A stretch of DNA of 64,000 bases from NCBI RefSeq assembly GCF_039544205.1, contig NZ_BAABLF010000007.1, positions 1 to 64,000 of the forward strand, written 5' to 3'. How positions within the stretch are numbered: position 1 is the first letter of the stretch; each line of letters begins with the position of its first letter. Of this stretch, positions 1-8,684 are shown in pieces. Source of the DNA: Ferrimonas gelatinilytica. Its GTDB lineage: Bacteria; Pseudomonadota; Gammaproteobacteria; Enterobacterales; Shewanellaceae. A program made the translations under genes and the position numbers. Below the pieces are notes generated by a model. That model was not told the origin of the DNA. It ran no database searches and saw only the letters and a list, made by a program, of their open reading frames with translations.

Positions 1-4
1 AAGT

Positions 5-91
5 GGTGAGTGCTCAGTTGGTAGAGCGCAACCTTGAAAAAGGTTGAGGTCACACCCTCGACGAAGATCGGGAACCTCGTGTGCCGCTCCA
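5..91 (+). pseudogene. degenerate tRNA-Gly copy 1
   Basis: This copy keeps the D-arm, the anticodon stem (CAACC/GGTTG) and the 3' tail GTGCCGCTCCA of the intact tRNA-Gly at 221-296. The 5' acceptor strand reads GTGAGTG instead of GCGGCAC and cannot pair with GTGCCGC. The anticodon loop has become TTGAAAAA, and about 17 extra bases interrupt the T arm. The same three defects recur at 328-413 and 444-530, so one damaged unit has been amplified. It is unlikely to give a usable tRNA. Confidence 0.7.
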
Positions 92-141
92 AATTAAAGT
101 CTTCGCAAGAAGCGGTTTCGGTGTTGAATCGGGATGACAAT

Positions 142-210
142 GCGGCACTGGCTCAGTGCGGTTGGAGAGAGCAGCGCAACCTGCCTTGATAACCCTCAGA
201 GTGGGGCGGC
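142..210 (+). pseudogene. partial tRNA-Gly-like fragment
   Basis: The segment begins like the intact gene (GCGGCACTGGCTCAG) and then diverges, with an expanded D-arm region and a CAACCTGCCTTG stretch resembling the anticodon arm. No T arm or matching acceptor 3' strand follows. It looks like a decayed 5' part of a tRNA-Gly gene within the same tandem cluster. Confidence 0.45.
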
Positions 211-220
211 GATAAAAAAT

Positions 221-296
221 GCGGCACTAGCTCAGTTGGTAGAGCGCAACCTTGCCAAGGTTGAGGTCACGAGTTCGAACCTCGTGTGCCGCTCCA
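221..296 (+). tRNA. tRNA-Gly (GCC)
   Basis: A complete 76-nt cloverleaf. The acceptor GCGGCAC pairs with GTGCCGC, the anticodon stem is CAACC/GGTTG with loop TTGCCAA (anticodon GCC at 254-256), the T arm CGAGTTCGAACCTCG is intact, and CCA is encoded. It is the only intact member of the local cluster. A tRNA-Gly cluster near nnr is also found in E. coli. Confidence 0.97.
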
Positions 297-327
297 AATA
301 GTTGACTTCAGGCTTGTCCCTGAAGTC

Positions 328-413
328 GTGAGTGCTCAGTTGGTAGAGCGCAACCTTGAAAAAGGTTGAGGTCACACCCTCGACGAAGATCGGGAACCTC
401 GTGTGCCGCTCCA
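328..413 (+). pseudogene. degenerate tRNA-Gly copy 2
   Basis: Essentially the same sequence as the copy at 5-91: mismatched GTGAGTG 5' end, TTGAAAAA anticodon loop, insertion in the T arm and intact GTGCCGCTCCA tail. It is preceded by a short hairpin (ACTTCAGG/CCTGAAGT, 304-325) that is partly conserved before copy 3. Confidence 0.7.
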
Positions 414-443
414 AATATTCCACTTCAGGTTTGCCCCTGGAGG

Positions 444-530
444 CGTGAGCGCTCAGTTGGTAGAGCGCAACCTTGAAAAGGGTTGAGGTCACACTCTCGA
501 TGAAGATCGGGAACCTCGTGTGCCGCTCCA
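444..530 (+). pseudogene. degenerate tRNA-Gly copy 3
   Basis: Third member of the damaged tRNA-Gly family, with a few substitutions relative to the other two (GTGAGCG 5' end, TTGAAAAG loop region, CACTCTCGATG in the T-arm insertion). It is followed directly by the cluster terminator. Confidence 0.7.
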
Positions 531-541
531 AATTATGAAAA

Positions 542-567
542 GGCCACCCGGAATGGGTGGCCTTTTT
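542..567 (+). terminator. Rho-independent terminator of tRNA-Gly cluster
   Basis: Perfect 8-bp stem GGCCACCC/GGGTGGCC (542-549 with 555-562), 5-nt loop, then TTTTT. It ends the tRNA-Gly transcript. Confidence 0.9.
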
Positions 568-625
568 GCGTTTGGAAGTTAGGCTTGAAAGCCACTAAAT
601 CGTTGGTCACTGACTCAGTTTTACG

Positions 626-808
626 CTATCGGAACCCATCATCATCGCTAGGGTGGGGCAGTTCACCGGGCCGCTTTCGAACGAGGCGCATAAGCTCGAT
701 GGAAACCAGAGCGGTACAAAGACAGAGCGTCATAGCGGTGGCTGAAGGAGAGGTTCCGGGTAGGGCAACCCAGAATATCGCTGCGGTAATTAAGATCAAC
801 AGTGGCAC
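626..808 (-). CDS. small predicted inner-membrane protein (60 aa)
   Basis: A 60-residue ORF starting with GTG at 808, preceded by a perfect Shine-Dalgarno AAGGAGGT (821-814) at 5-nt spacing. The protein opens with a hydrophobic stretch (residues 1-18, MPLLILITAAIFWVALPG). A second follows at about 25-41 (AMTLCLCTALVSIELMR), then an Arg/Lys-rich and Asp-rich tail. It is therefore probably a two-pass membrane peptide. I do not recognise the family. It is divergent from nnr. A longer ORF on the opposite strand lacks such a ribosome site, so this strand is preferred. Confidence 0.6.
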   Translation of the reverse strand: MPLLILITAAIFWVALPGTSPSATAMTLCLCTALVSIELMRLVRKRPGELPHPSDDDGFR

Positions 809-929
809 GCTGCACCTCCTTGGCGTAAGCGATTTGAGCGGGGCACTGCGCCATCCCCGGTATGCGGAATATCCATTCGATAGTAGAGTGTAGTCAGTCC
901 TTTAGTTTCTGCTGTGGCAGGAGTTTCCG

Positions 930-2453
930 ATGCGCGCCGACCTGCTTGCCCTACCGAGAACCCTCTACTCTGCCGGTTACATTCGAGCGGCGGAGCCGAT
1001 CTTGGCTCACCGACTGGGGATCCCGCTTTATCGAGTGATGGAGGCCGCCGGTCAGGCGGCGTGGGAGCGGGTCAAGCAGCAGTGGCCGATAGCGACACGT
1101 GTCTCAGTCCTCTGTGGCGGTGGTAACAATGCGGGGGATGGGTATGTGGTGGCGCGCCTCGCCCATCAGGCTGGCTTGACGGTGAAACTCTACCAGCATC
1201 GTCCATTTGAACGACTTACGGGGGATGCGGACCGGGCTCAGCAGGCTTGGCTTGCGGCTGGGGGAGTCGTCGAGGATCTCGCCGCTAAGTGGGACGAGGC
1301 AGACCTCTGCATCGATGCTTTGGTGGGGAGTGGTCTCAAGGGGCCACTGCGGGCGCCGATGGCCGAGGTGGTGGCACGGGTTAACCGGTTGTCGATCCCG
1401 ATCCTCTCCCTGGATATCCCCTCGGGTCTGAACGGTGAGACGGGCGCGGTAGAATCGGAGGCGGTCCGGGCGACCGCGACCCTGACCCTGGTCGGTGCCA
1501 AGCCCGGGCTGCTAACGGGCAGGGCACTGGAGCACATAGGTACGCTTTGGTTTGCGCCTCTGCAACTCGGAGATGAGATGGATAAGGTCGATATACAGGC
1601 CGAAGGTCCCCTGGCAGAGACGGTTGTCCTGCTCAAGCCCGACAGATTAAAACAGTGGCTGCCCACCCGAAGCCAAGCCAGCCACAAGGGCGACCACGGC
1701 CGTTTGCTGGTGATCGGTGGTAATGAAGGGATGGCCGGTGCGGCCAGGCTTGCGGGAGAAGCGGCGCTTCGCAGCGGCACCGGCTTGGTAGCGGTTAACT
1801 GTCACCGAGACTCGGTGGTGCCAGTCCAGTTCAGTCGGCCGGAGCTCATGGTGCGGGAGTGGGGAGCCCTGGCCAGCGCACAAAAGATCCCCTGGGCAGA
1901 TGCCCTCGTGCTTGGCCCTGGACTGGGGCAGTGTCCTGCTGCCCTTGCCAGATTCCGGGAGGCGCTGTCCGTGCCCAGTCCGATGCTGCTGGACGCCGAT
2001 GCTCTGAACTTGCTCGCGGCTTCACCAAAGAAAAGGACACAGCAAGACTGCAATTGGATCCTGACTCCCCATTCCGGCGAAGCGGCGCGATTATTGGGAC
2101 AGAGCGTGGCCAAAGTGGAATCGGATCGTTTTGCCGCTATTCGGGCTTTGCAGCAGCGATATGGGGGAGTGGTGGTGCTCAAGGGGGCGGGCACTGTGAT
2201 CTATGATGGCAAGGAGATGGCCCTGGCGGTGGTTGGCAATTCCGGCCTGGCAACGGGCGGCAGTGGCGATCTGCTTTCTGGTATAATCGGCGGCTTGCTG
2301 GCGCAGGGCCTCGCGCCGATGCAGGCTGCCTGCGCCGGCGTGATGATCCACGGTGAAGCGGCGGACAGTGCTCTGGCACCGGGGCCACGCGGAATGTTGC
2401 CGTCGGATCTGCTGCCGGAGATCCGACGCTGGGTGAATTTTGAGGTGATATGA
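930..2453 (+). CDS. nnr: bifunctional NAD(P)HX epimerase / ADP-dependent NAD(P)HX dehydratase
   Basis: Repairs hydrated NAD(P)H: the N-terminal domain (about residues 10-215, YjeF_N type, CGGGNNAGDGYVVARL) epimerises S/R-NAD(P)HX. The C-terminal ribokinase-like domain (about 235-500) dehydrates the S form using ADP. The C-terminal part shows HKGDHGRLLVIGG and the GSGD motif in GLATGGSGDLLSG, the signature of the ADP-dependent dehydratase. The 507-residue length fits the fused enzyme. The stop overlaps the tsaE start by 4 nt (ATGA), so the genes are translationally coupled at the head of a tsaE-amiB-mutL-miaA run, as in E. coli. Confidence 0.95.
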   Translation: MRADLLALPRTLYSAGYIRAAEPILAHRLGIPLYRVMEAAGQAAWERVKQQWPIATRVSVLCGGGNNAGDGYVVARLAHQAGLTVKLYQHRPFERLTGDADRAQQAWLAAGGVVEDLAAKWDEADLCIDALVGSGLKGPLRAPMAEVVARVNRLSIPILSLDIPSGLNGETGAVESEAVRATATLTLVGAKPGLLTGRALEHIGTLWFAPLQLGDEMDKVDIQAEGPLAETVVLLKPDRLKQWLPTRSQASHKGDHGRLLVIGGNEGMAGAARLAGEAALRSGTGLVAVNCHRDSVVPVQFSRPELMVREWGALASAQKIPWADALVLGPGLGQCPAALARFREALSVPSPMLLDADALNLLAASPKKRTQQDCNWILTPHSGEAARLLGQSVAKVESDRFAAIRALQQRYGGVVVLKGAGTVIYDGKEMALAVVGNSGLATGGSGDLLSGIIGGLLAQGLAPMQAACAGVMIHGEAADSALAPGPRGMLPSDLLPEIRRWVNFEVI

Positions 2454-2911
2454 ATTCTTTGACGCTGACGCTTGCTGACGAGGGGGCGACACTGGCGCTG
2501 GGTCAGGCCCTGGCCCGCCACATAACCCCGCCTTTGATTGTGCATCTTCACGGCGATCTTGGAGCGGGAAAAACCACATTGACGCGAGGGCTCGTGCAGG
2601 CGCTGGGTCACCAGGGGGCGGTCAAGAGCCCGACCTACACCCTGGTTGAGCCCTATGAGCTGTCGGGAATGCAGGTCTATCACTTCGATCTGTATCGGCT
2701 TTCTGACCCGGAAGAGCTTGAGTTTATGGGCATTCGTGATTACTTTGCGAACAATACGTTGGCCCTTGTGGAGTGGCCAAGCAAGGGGCTGGGGATTCTG
2801 CCCGAGGCTGATCTGATGGTCGAGATGGCCTACCTGCCCACAGGACGCCAGGCGATTCTGAGCGGAATGACAGAGCGCGGTCTGGATGTGATAAAGGAGC
2901 TGGCACCCTAA
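2450..2911 (+). CDS. tsaE: tRNA threonylcarbamoyladenosine biosynthesis ATPase TsaE
   Basis: Cytoplasmic P-loop ATPase that works with TsaB and TsaD to put the threonylcarbamoyl group on A37 of ANN-decoding tRNAs. The Walker A motif is GDLGAGKTTLTRG (residues about 34-46), followed by the family sequence KSPTYTLVEPYE and a Walker B-like region near HFDLYRLSDPEEL. Its 153 residues are typical. The start ATG overlaps the nnr stop, and amiB begins 3 nt after the stop. Confidence 0.95.
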   Translation: MNSLTLTLADEGATLALGQALARHITPPLIVHLHGDLGAGKTTLTRGLVQALGHQGAVKSPTYTLVEPYELSGMQVYHFDLYRLSDPEELEFMGIRDYFANNTLALVEWPSKGLGILPEADLMVEMAYLPTGRQAILSGMTERGLDVIKELAP

Positions 2912-2914
2912 ACC

Positions 2915-4210
2915 ATGATGAGTGTGCGCGTGTTTCGGATTTTGAGCCTCGCTCTGGGGCTTTTTGCCCCGCTGCTTTGGGCCAATCAGGTCGAGCGGGT
3001 TCGTATCAGCCACGAGCCGGAGCGAACCCGGGTGGTGTTTGATCTGTCGCAGCAGGCGCAATACGCCATCTCTCGGCTAACCAGCCCGGATCGAGTTGTC
3101 GTTGACTTCAGCGACACCGATTTAAAGGCGAATCTGAAAGGATTGGAGTCGCCGCTTCTTCGTCGAGTTCGTACCAGCTCGCCACGAGGGCCGAAGGATC
3201 TCCGCATTGTTCTGGATCTGGCGCAATCGGCCAGTCACAAGGCGTTTCGCCTGGGGCAAAGTGAACAGGCGGCCCATCGGCTGGTCATTGACCTGGTGCC
3301 CACCGGCCGCAATCCGGTGCAGGCCACCGCCGCAAGCCCGGGTCGTAAGGTCGTGGTGGCCATCGATGCGGGTCATGGTGGCAAAGATCCGGGCTCTATT
3401 GGACCCAGTGGCACCTATGAAAAGAACGTGGTGCTGCCAATCGCCCGAAAGCTTCAGGAACGGCTCGATGCGCACCCTGGATTCGAGGCGATGATGGTGC
3501 GCAGCGGCGACTACTTCGTCGGCCTCGACGATCGCAGTGACCGCGCCCGAAGGGCGAGGTCAGACCTGCTTGTGTCGATCCACGCCGACGCCTTTTCCAG
3601 TCCCCAGCCCCGGGGAGCCTCGGTCTGGGTGCTGTCATTGCGTCGAGCAAACTCCGAAATGGGTCGTTGGCTGGAGCGTGACGATCGCCTTTCGGAGCTG
3701 CGCGGGATCGGGGAGGTGATCTCCGAAACCAGCCAGGATGATCCTCACCTGCAGCGCACCTTCCTCGATCTGGCCCGGGAAAACTCGATGATGGAGAGCC
3801 AGAACCTGGCGACCAGTATGCTCGCGAAGCTGGGACGGATGACCCACCTGCACAAGTCTGCGCCACAATCTGCGTCCCTGGCGGTATTGAAATCGCCGGA
3901 TTTCCCCTCCCTGCTGGTGGAGACCGGTTTTATCTCCAATCCCAAGGAGGAACAGTTGCTGCGCTCCAAGAGCCATCAGGAGAAGCTGGCGCAGGCGCTG
4001 AGTGAAGCGATCATCGAGCACTTCACCGCCGATCCGCCACGGGACTCGCTGCTGGCCCGCCAACGCCAAGTTCATAAGGTGAAAGCCGGCGAGTCACTGT
4101 CGCGAATTGCAGCCCTTTATCAAACCAGCGTTAAGGCGATCAAACAAACCAACAATCTGAAGTCCGATAATATCCACGTTGGCCAGAAGTTGGTTATCCC
4201 CAGGTTGTAG
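2915..4210 (+). CDS. amiB: N-acetylmuramoyl-L-alanine amidase, LysM-bearing (AmiB/AmiC family)
   Basis: Periplasmic zinc amidase that cleaves septal peptidoglycan during cell separation. A signal peptide occupies residues 1-23, an AMIN domain about 24-125, the Amidase_3 catalytic domain about 145-370 and a LysM domain about 385-430 (HKVKAGESLSRIAALY...VGQKLVIPRL). Zn-binding and catalytic residues are visible in IDAGHGGKDPGS, TYEKNVV, SIHADAF and VETGFISN. In E. coli the equivalent gene in this position is amiB, which is activated by EnvC. The start ATGATG allows a one-codon shorter form at 2918. Confidence 0.93.
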   Translation: MMSVRVFRILSLALGLFAPLLWANQVERVRISHEPERTRVVFDLSQQAQYAISRLTSPDRVVVDFSDTDLKANLKGLESPLLRRVRTSSPRGPKDLRIVLDLAQSASHKAFRLGQSEQAAHRLVIDLVPTGRNPVQATAASPGRKVVVAIDAGHGGKDPGSIGPSGTYEKNVVLPIARKLQERLDAHPGFEAMMVRSGDYFVGLDDRSDRARRARSDLLVSIHADAFSSPQPRGASVWVLSLRRANSEMGRWLERDDRLSELRGIGEVISETSQDDPHLQRTFLDLARENSMMESQNLATSMLAKLGRMTHLHKSAPQSASLAVLKSPDFPSLLVETGFISNPKEEQLLRSKSHQEKLAQALSEAIIEHFTADPPRDSLLARQRQVHKVKAGESLSRIAALYQTSVKAIKQTNNLKSDNIHVGQKLVIPRL

Positions 4211-4218
4211 GAGGCAGT

Positions 4219-6015
4219 TTGCCGATTCAGATATTGCCGCCGCAGCTGGCGAACCAGATCGCTGCCGGCGAGGTCGTGGAGCGGCCCGCCTCGGTGCTCA
4301 AAGAGCTGGTTGAGAACTGTGTTGATGCCGGTGCCAGCAAGATAGATATCGAGATTGAGCGCGGCGGCAGCAAGTCCATCGTGGTTCGCGATAATGGCAG
4401 AGGGATCCCCCAGGCGGAGCTTGAGCTGGCCCTGGCCCGCCACGCGACCTCTAAGGTGACGACGCTGGAAGATCTTGAGGCGATCCTCAGCTTCGGGTTC
4501 CGTGGAGAAGCCCTGGCATCGATCAGCTCGGTGGCGAGGCTGACCCTGAGTTCTCGCCACATCGATGCGGACCAAGCGTGGCAGGCTTACGCCGAGGGGC
4601 GAGAGATGGCGGTGAAGGTCCAGCCTACCGCGCATCCGGTTGGGACAACGGTGGAAGTGGTGGATCTCTTCTTCAATACGCCGGCGCGGCGTCGCTTCCT
4701 GCGTGCTGACAAGACCGAATTCACCCATATTGAGGAGCAGCTGAGGCGGATCGCGCTGGCTCAGCCGGAGATCCATTTCAGTCTGCGCCATAACGGTAAG
4801 CTGGTGCGTCAATACCGCCCCGCGCGCAACGAGCGCCAACAGCACCAGCGCCTCGCTTCGATCTGTGGCAGTGCGTTTGCCGAGCGCGCCTTTGCCCTTC
4901 GCTGCAGTAATGACGACCTCGCACTCACCGGTTACCTGGCCCTGGATGACGATCGGGCCCGTGTCTCCGACGCTCAGTATTTCTATGTTAATGGCCGGGT
5001 GGTGCGGGATCGCTTGGTCAACCACGCCGTTCGCCAGGCCCTGGAGGAAGCGGGTTTGGATTGGGCGGCGGGATATGTCCTCTATCTGACGCTGGATCCC
5101 CACGAGGTGGACGTCAATGTTCACCCGGCCAAGCATGAGGTGCGTTTTCATCAGGCCCGGTACGTGCACGATTTCATCCTGACGGCGCTGCAACAGGCGC
5201 TGGCTCAGCACTTGACCCAACAGCCGGCCACCGAAACCCCGTCAACCCAGCCAGCATCCACTCGGGAATACCCGCGCGCTGAAATGCCTAGGGATGAATT
5301 GAAGGAACCCAGACCCTCGACAGGGTATGCGGATTCCGGAACCTCGTCGCCACAGCGCCACTCTGCCAGCTCGGGGCACTACGTGCCGCGCCCCCTGCAG
5401 CCACAGCATCCTCGACGCGAGGCGGTCGACGCCTATGGCGCACTGCTGTCAGGCCGAGTCGATCAGTCAACAAACACCTCTAAGGATACAGAGGAGGAGG
5501 GTTGGCGCTGGCTCTGCCAACTGGATCCGAACACCTTGCTGATGGGTTGTGATGGGGAGCTGCGGCTGTTGCCCAGCCACGCCTTGGTGCGCTGGCATCA
5601 ACAGCAGGTGCTGTTGGCTCGATTACCGCAGGGACTGATTGGCCAGCCCCTGCTGCTGCCGGTGAGCGTGCCCGCCGACGTTAACTGGATCACGGTACTG
5701 GATCAGCAGGGGGAACTTCTGCGCCGGCTTGGGATCGAAGTGGTTCGCCAGGGAAAACGGCTGGTGGTCAGGACAGTACCTTCCGTGCTGAGGCAAGCGG
5801 ATCTGGTCTCGGCCGTAAGTGAGCTGTTCCAGTGGCTTGCCCAGGACACCCCTGGACATGAGGCGTTGGCCAAGTGGCTGGCGCGGTGGAGCCCTAACGA
5901 CGGAGACAGCCGGGGCCTCTGGCAACAGTTGGCCCCTGAGATGCGGGTTGGCCTGGTAGAAGAGTGGGGCAAAGCGATCCCATGGAAGCAGTTTTTGGAG
6001 TCGAAGCATGACTGA
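4219..6015 (+). CDS. mutL: DNA mismatch repair protein MutL
   Basis: ATPase that couples MutS mismatch recognition to downstream excision. The GHKL ATPase domain (about residues 1-330) shows VLKELVENCVDAGA, RDNGRGIP and FGFRGEALASISSV. A Pro/Ser/Thr-rich linker runs about 335-400 and the C-terminal dimerisation domain about 420-598. No DQHAxxE-type endonuclease motif is seen, as expected for a species using MutH-type strand discrimination. Translation starts at TTG (4219) behind GGAGG. The start is fixed by the conserved N-terminus MPIQILPPQLANQIAAGEVV. The last codons overlap miaA by 8 nt. Confidence 0.97.
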   Translation: MPIQILPPQLANQIAAGEVVERPASVLKELVENCVDAGASKIDIEIERGGSKSIVVRDNGRGIPQAELELALARHATSKVTTLEDLEAILSFGFRGEALASISSVARLTLSSRHIDADQAWQAYAEGREMAVKVQPTAHPVGTTVEVVDLFFNTPARRRFLRADKTEFTHIEEQLRRIALAQPEIHFSLRHNGKLVRQYRPARNERQQHQRLASICGSAFAERAFALRCSNDDLALTGYLALDDDRARVSDAQYFYVNGRVVRDRLVNHAVRQALEEAGLDWAAGYVLYLTLDPHEVDVNVHPAKHEVRFHQARYVHDFILTALQQALAQHLTQQPATETPSTQPASTREYPRAEMPRDELKEPRPSTGYADSGTSSPQRHSASSGHYVPRPLQPQHPRREAVDAYGALLSGRVDQSTNTSKDTEEEGWRWLCQLDPNTLLMGCDGELRLLPSHALVRWHQQQVLLARLPQGLIGQPLLLPVSVPADVNWITVLDQQGELLRRLGIEVVRQGKRLVVRTVPSVLRQADLVSAVSELFQWLAQDTPGHEALAKWLARWSPNDGDSRGLWQQLAPEMRVGLVEEWGKAIPWKQFLESKHD

Positions 6016-6934
6016 TCCCCGTCCGCTGGCGATCTTCCTGATGGGCCCGACGGCCTCGGGTAAGACCGATCTTGCGATCGCCCTGCGTCAGCACCTCCCG
6101 GTTGACCTGATCAGCGTTGATTCCGCACTGATCTACAAAGGGATGGATATTGGTACCGCCAAGCCCAGCCAAGAGGAGCAAGCGGCCGCGCCCCACCGAT
6201 TGATCGATATTCTGGATCCTGCACAAAGTTATTCCGCTGCGGACTTTGCCCGGGATGCGCTCAATGAGATGACCGCCATTCAGGAGTCGGGCCGTATCCC
6301 CCTGCTGGTGGGCGGAACCATGCTTTATTTCAAGGCGTTACTCGAAGGCTTATCCCCGCTTCCCAGCGCAGATCCTGAGGTTCGGCGCAAGATCGAACAG
6401 GAAGCGCGGGAGAAAGGCTGGCAGGCGTTGCATGACCAGTTGGCAAACCTAGATCCCGTTGCGGCTAAACGGATTCACCCCAATGATCCGCAGCGATTGT
6501 CGAGGGCACTGGAAGTCTATAAAATATCGGGTCAGACGCTGACCGAGCTGAGCCAGCAAAAAAGGCCTCCCTTACCCTTTAGAGCCGTTCAGTTCGCTAT
6601 CGCCCCGACCGAGCGCTCGATACTGCATCAACGCATTGAGCACCGGTTCAAGTCGATGCTGGCCCAAGGCTTTGAGTCGGAAGTCCGGGCCCTCTATGAA
6701 CGTGGCGATCTTCACCCTGACCTGCCCTCGATCCGCTGTGTGGGTTATCGACAGATGTGGTCTTACCTCAAAGGCGAGATTACCTATGACAACATGGTGG
6801 CACAGGGCATTGCTGCCACGCGCCAGTTGGCGAAACGTCAGTTGACCTGGCTGAGGGGCTGGGAAGGCGTGAATTGGCTCGATTCTCTTGATGATGATAA
6901 TGTAAACAAAGTGTTGGTAAAGTTAGCCTTGTAA
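6008..6934 (+). CDS. miaA: tRNA dimethylallyltransferase MiaA
   Basis: Transfers a dimethylallyl group to A37 of tRNAs reading UNN codons, the first step of ms2i6A synthesis. The P-loop is GPTASGKTDLAIALR (residues about 13-27), with the DSALIYKGMDIGTAKPS and GGTMLYFKALL segments typical of the family. It is 308 residues, the usual length. It overlaps the mutL 3' end and is followed by hfq, the conserved order. Confidence 0.97.
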   Translation: MTDPRPLAIFLMGPTASGKTDLAIALRQHLPVDLISVDSALIYKGMDIGTAKPSQEEQAAAPHRLIDILDPAQSYSAADFARDALNEMTAIQESGRIPLLVGGTMLYFKALLEGLSPLPSADPEVRRKIEQEAREKGWQALHDQLANLDPVAAKRIHPNDPQRLSRALEVYKISGQTLTELSQQKRPPLPFRAVQFAIAPTERSILHQRIEHRFKSMLAQGFESEVRALYERGDLHPDLPSIRCVGYRQMWSYLKGEITYDNMVAQGIAATRQLAKRQLTWLRGWEGVNWLDSLDDDNVNKVLVKLAL

Positions 6935-7026
6935 TTGAGTCTAGGCTATAAGTAACAAGCACTTGGGTATGTGAATCCCCACTCATACTTCGTTGAAAGC
7001 TAAAATAAATTTATAAGGATTACATG

Positions 7027-7311
7027 ATGGCTAAGGGGCAATCTTTACAAGACCCGTTTTTGAACGCACTGCGTCGTGAGCGCGTTCCCGTTTCTATTTA
7101 TCTGGTCAATGGCATCAAATTGCAGGGGCAGATCGAATCATTTGACCAATTTGTCATTTTGTTAAAAAACACCGTCAGTCAGATGGTGTACAAGCACGCC
7201 ATCTCCACCGTTGTTCCGGGCCGTCCCTTTAACATGGGCCAAAGCCAGGGCCATGCCGGTGGTCATCAAAATCAGTACAGCAATCAGGATCACGGTGATA
7301 ACAGCGCCTGA
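7027..7311 (+). CDS. hfq: RNA chaperone Hfq
   Basis: Hexameric Sm-like RNA-binding protein that pairs small RNAs with mRNAs. The Sm1 region (SIYLVNGIKLQGQIESFDQFVILL) and Sm2 region (YKHAISTVVP) are nearly identical to E. coli Hfq. The C-terminal tail is short and rich in Gly, Gln, His and Asn. Two in-frame ATGs occur (7024, 7027). The second gives the canonical N-terminus MAKGQSLQDPF and lies 7 nt after AAGGA, so it is preferred. hflX follows 23 nt later. Confidence 0.97.
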   Translation: MAKGQSLQDPFLNALRRERVPVSIYLVNGIKLQGQIESFDQFVILLKNTVSQMVYKHAISTVVPGRPFNMGQSQGHAGGHQNQYSNQDHGDNSA

Positions 7312-7334
7312 TCGTCATTTAGGAGTAAGTCTGC

Positions 7335-8621
7335 TTGTTTGAGCGGTATGAAGCAGGCGAGCGCGCGGTCCTAGTTCACATCGATTTTTCTCACGAAGGT
7401 GAACGGGAAGATCTGGAAGAGTTACGACTGCTGGTCAGCTCGGCCGGAGTGACGTCCTGTGGAGAGATCACAGGGCGTCGTGCCAACCCCCATCCAAAAT
7501 ATTTTTGTGGTACAGGTAAAGCGGAGGAGATTGCGGCGCTGGTAAATGCCGAAGAAGCGCAGGTGATCATCTTCAATCATGCCCTGAGTCCGGCTCAGGA
7601 GCGCAACCTGGAACACCTCTGTCAGTGTCGCGTACTCGATCGTACCGGTCTGATCCTCGATATTTTTGCCCAACGCGCCCGCACCCATGAGGGAAAATTG
7701 CAGGTCGAGCTCGCGCAGCTGCGCTATCTTTCGACCCGCCTTATCCGTGGCTGGACTCACCTGGAACGTCAGAAAGGCGGTATTGGCCTGCGTGGCCCCG
7801 GGGAAACCCAGTTGGAAACCGACCGCCGCCTGTTGCGCGAGCGGATAAAAACCATCCTGAAGCGTCTGGAAAAGGTGGCTAAGCAGCGTGAACAGGGCCG
7901 CCGTGCCCGACAGCGTCGCGAAGTTCCGACGGTCTCCCTAGTCGGCTACACCAACGCCGGCAAGTCAACACTGTTTAACCGCATCACGGACTCCGGTGTT
8001 TATGCCGCCGATCAGCTGTTCGCCACCCTGGACCCGACCCTGAGAAGGATCGAGATCGACGAAGTGGGGCCAGCTATCCTTGCGGATACCGTTGGTTTCA
8101 TCCGTCACCTGCCTCACGATCTGGTAGCGGCGTTCAAAGGGACCCTGACCGAGACCCGGGAAGCGGATCTGCTGCTGCACGTGGTGGACTGTGCGGACGA
8201 GCGGATCGGGGAAAATATCGGTTCCGTTCAGGAAGTGCTGACAGAGATCGGTGCCGAGGAGATCCCCTCTTTATTGGTATACAACAAGATCGATCTGCTG
8301 GATGACGCCGTACCTCGAATTGATCGGGATGAAGAGGGCAAGCCGGCGCGGGTCTGGTTGAGTGCTCAAGGCGATGAGGGGATCGAGCTGCTCTTTCAGG
8401 CACTCACCGAGCGCCTCGGCACCACCATTGTCGAGCTGACCCTGGCGTTGCCACCGAGCGAGGGGCGTTGGTTATCACGTTTCTATGAGCTTAACGCCAT
8501 ATCGGCAACAGAGTATGACGAACAGGGGCGGAGTTGCTTACAGCTGCGCCTACAGGAGAGAGACTGGCAGCGGTTACTGAAGGCGTCCGAGGGGCGTCTC
8601 GCTGACTTTATCCTCAAGTAA
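7335..8621 (+). CDS. hflX: GTPase HflX (ribosome-splitting/rescue factor)
   Basis: Binds the 50S subunit and splits stalled 70S ribosomes. The N-terminal HflX domain (residues about 20-195) contains RARTHEGKLQVELAQLRY and the coiled-coil linker with GGIGLRGPGETQLE. The G domain (about 200-365) has G1 GYTNAGKSTLF, G3 DTVGFI and G4 NKIDLL. The start is TTG at 7335, giving the conserved MFERYEAGE, behind AGGAG. It is 428 residues, close to the E. coli protein. Confidence 0.96.
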   Translation: MFERYEAGERAVLVHIDFSHEGEREDLEELRLLVSSAGVTSCGEITGRRANPHPKYFCGTGKAEEIAALVNAEEAQVIIFNHALSPAQERNLEHLCQCRVLDRTGLILDIFAQRARTHEGKLQVELAQLRYLSTRLIRGWTHLERQKGGIGLRGPGETQLETDRRLLRERIKTILKRLEKVAKQREQGRRARQRREVPTVSLVGYTNAGKSTLFNRITDSGVYAADQLFATLDPTLRRIEIDEVGPAILADTVGFIRHLPHDLVAAFKGTLTETREADLLLHVVDCADERIGENIGSVQEVLTEIGAEEIPSLLVYNKIDLLDDAVPRIDRDEEGKPARVWLSAQGDEGIELLFQALTERLGTTIVELTLALPPSEGRWLSRFYELNAISATEYDEQGRSCLQLRLQERDWQRLLKASEGRLADFILK

Positions 8622-8684
8622 TTGGCTGATAAATTAGCTAGAGTTAGAAAATCCAAACGACCATAAATCAATGGAGCAGTGTTA

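Noticed and set aside
585..893. 102-codon plus-strand ORF
   Set aside because: No ribosome site or domain, and it overlaps the better supported minus-strand small membrane protein.
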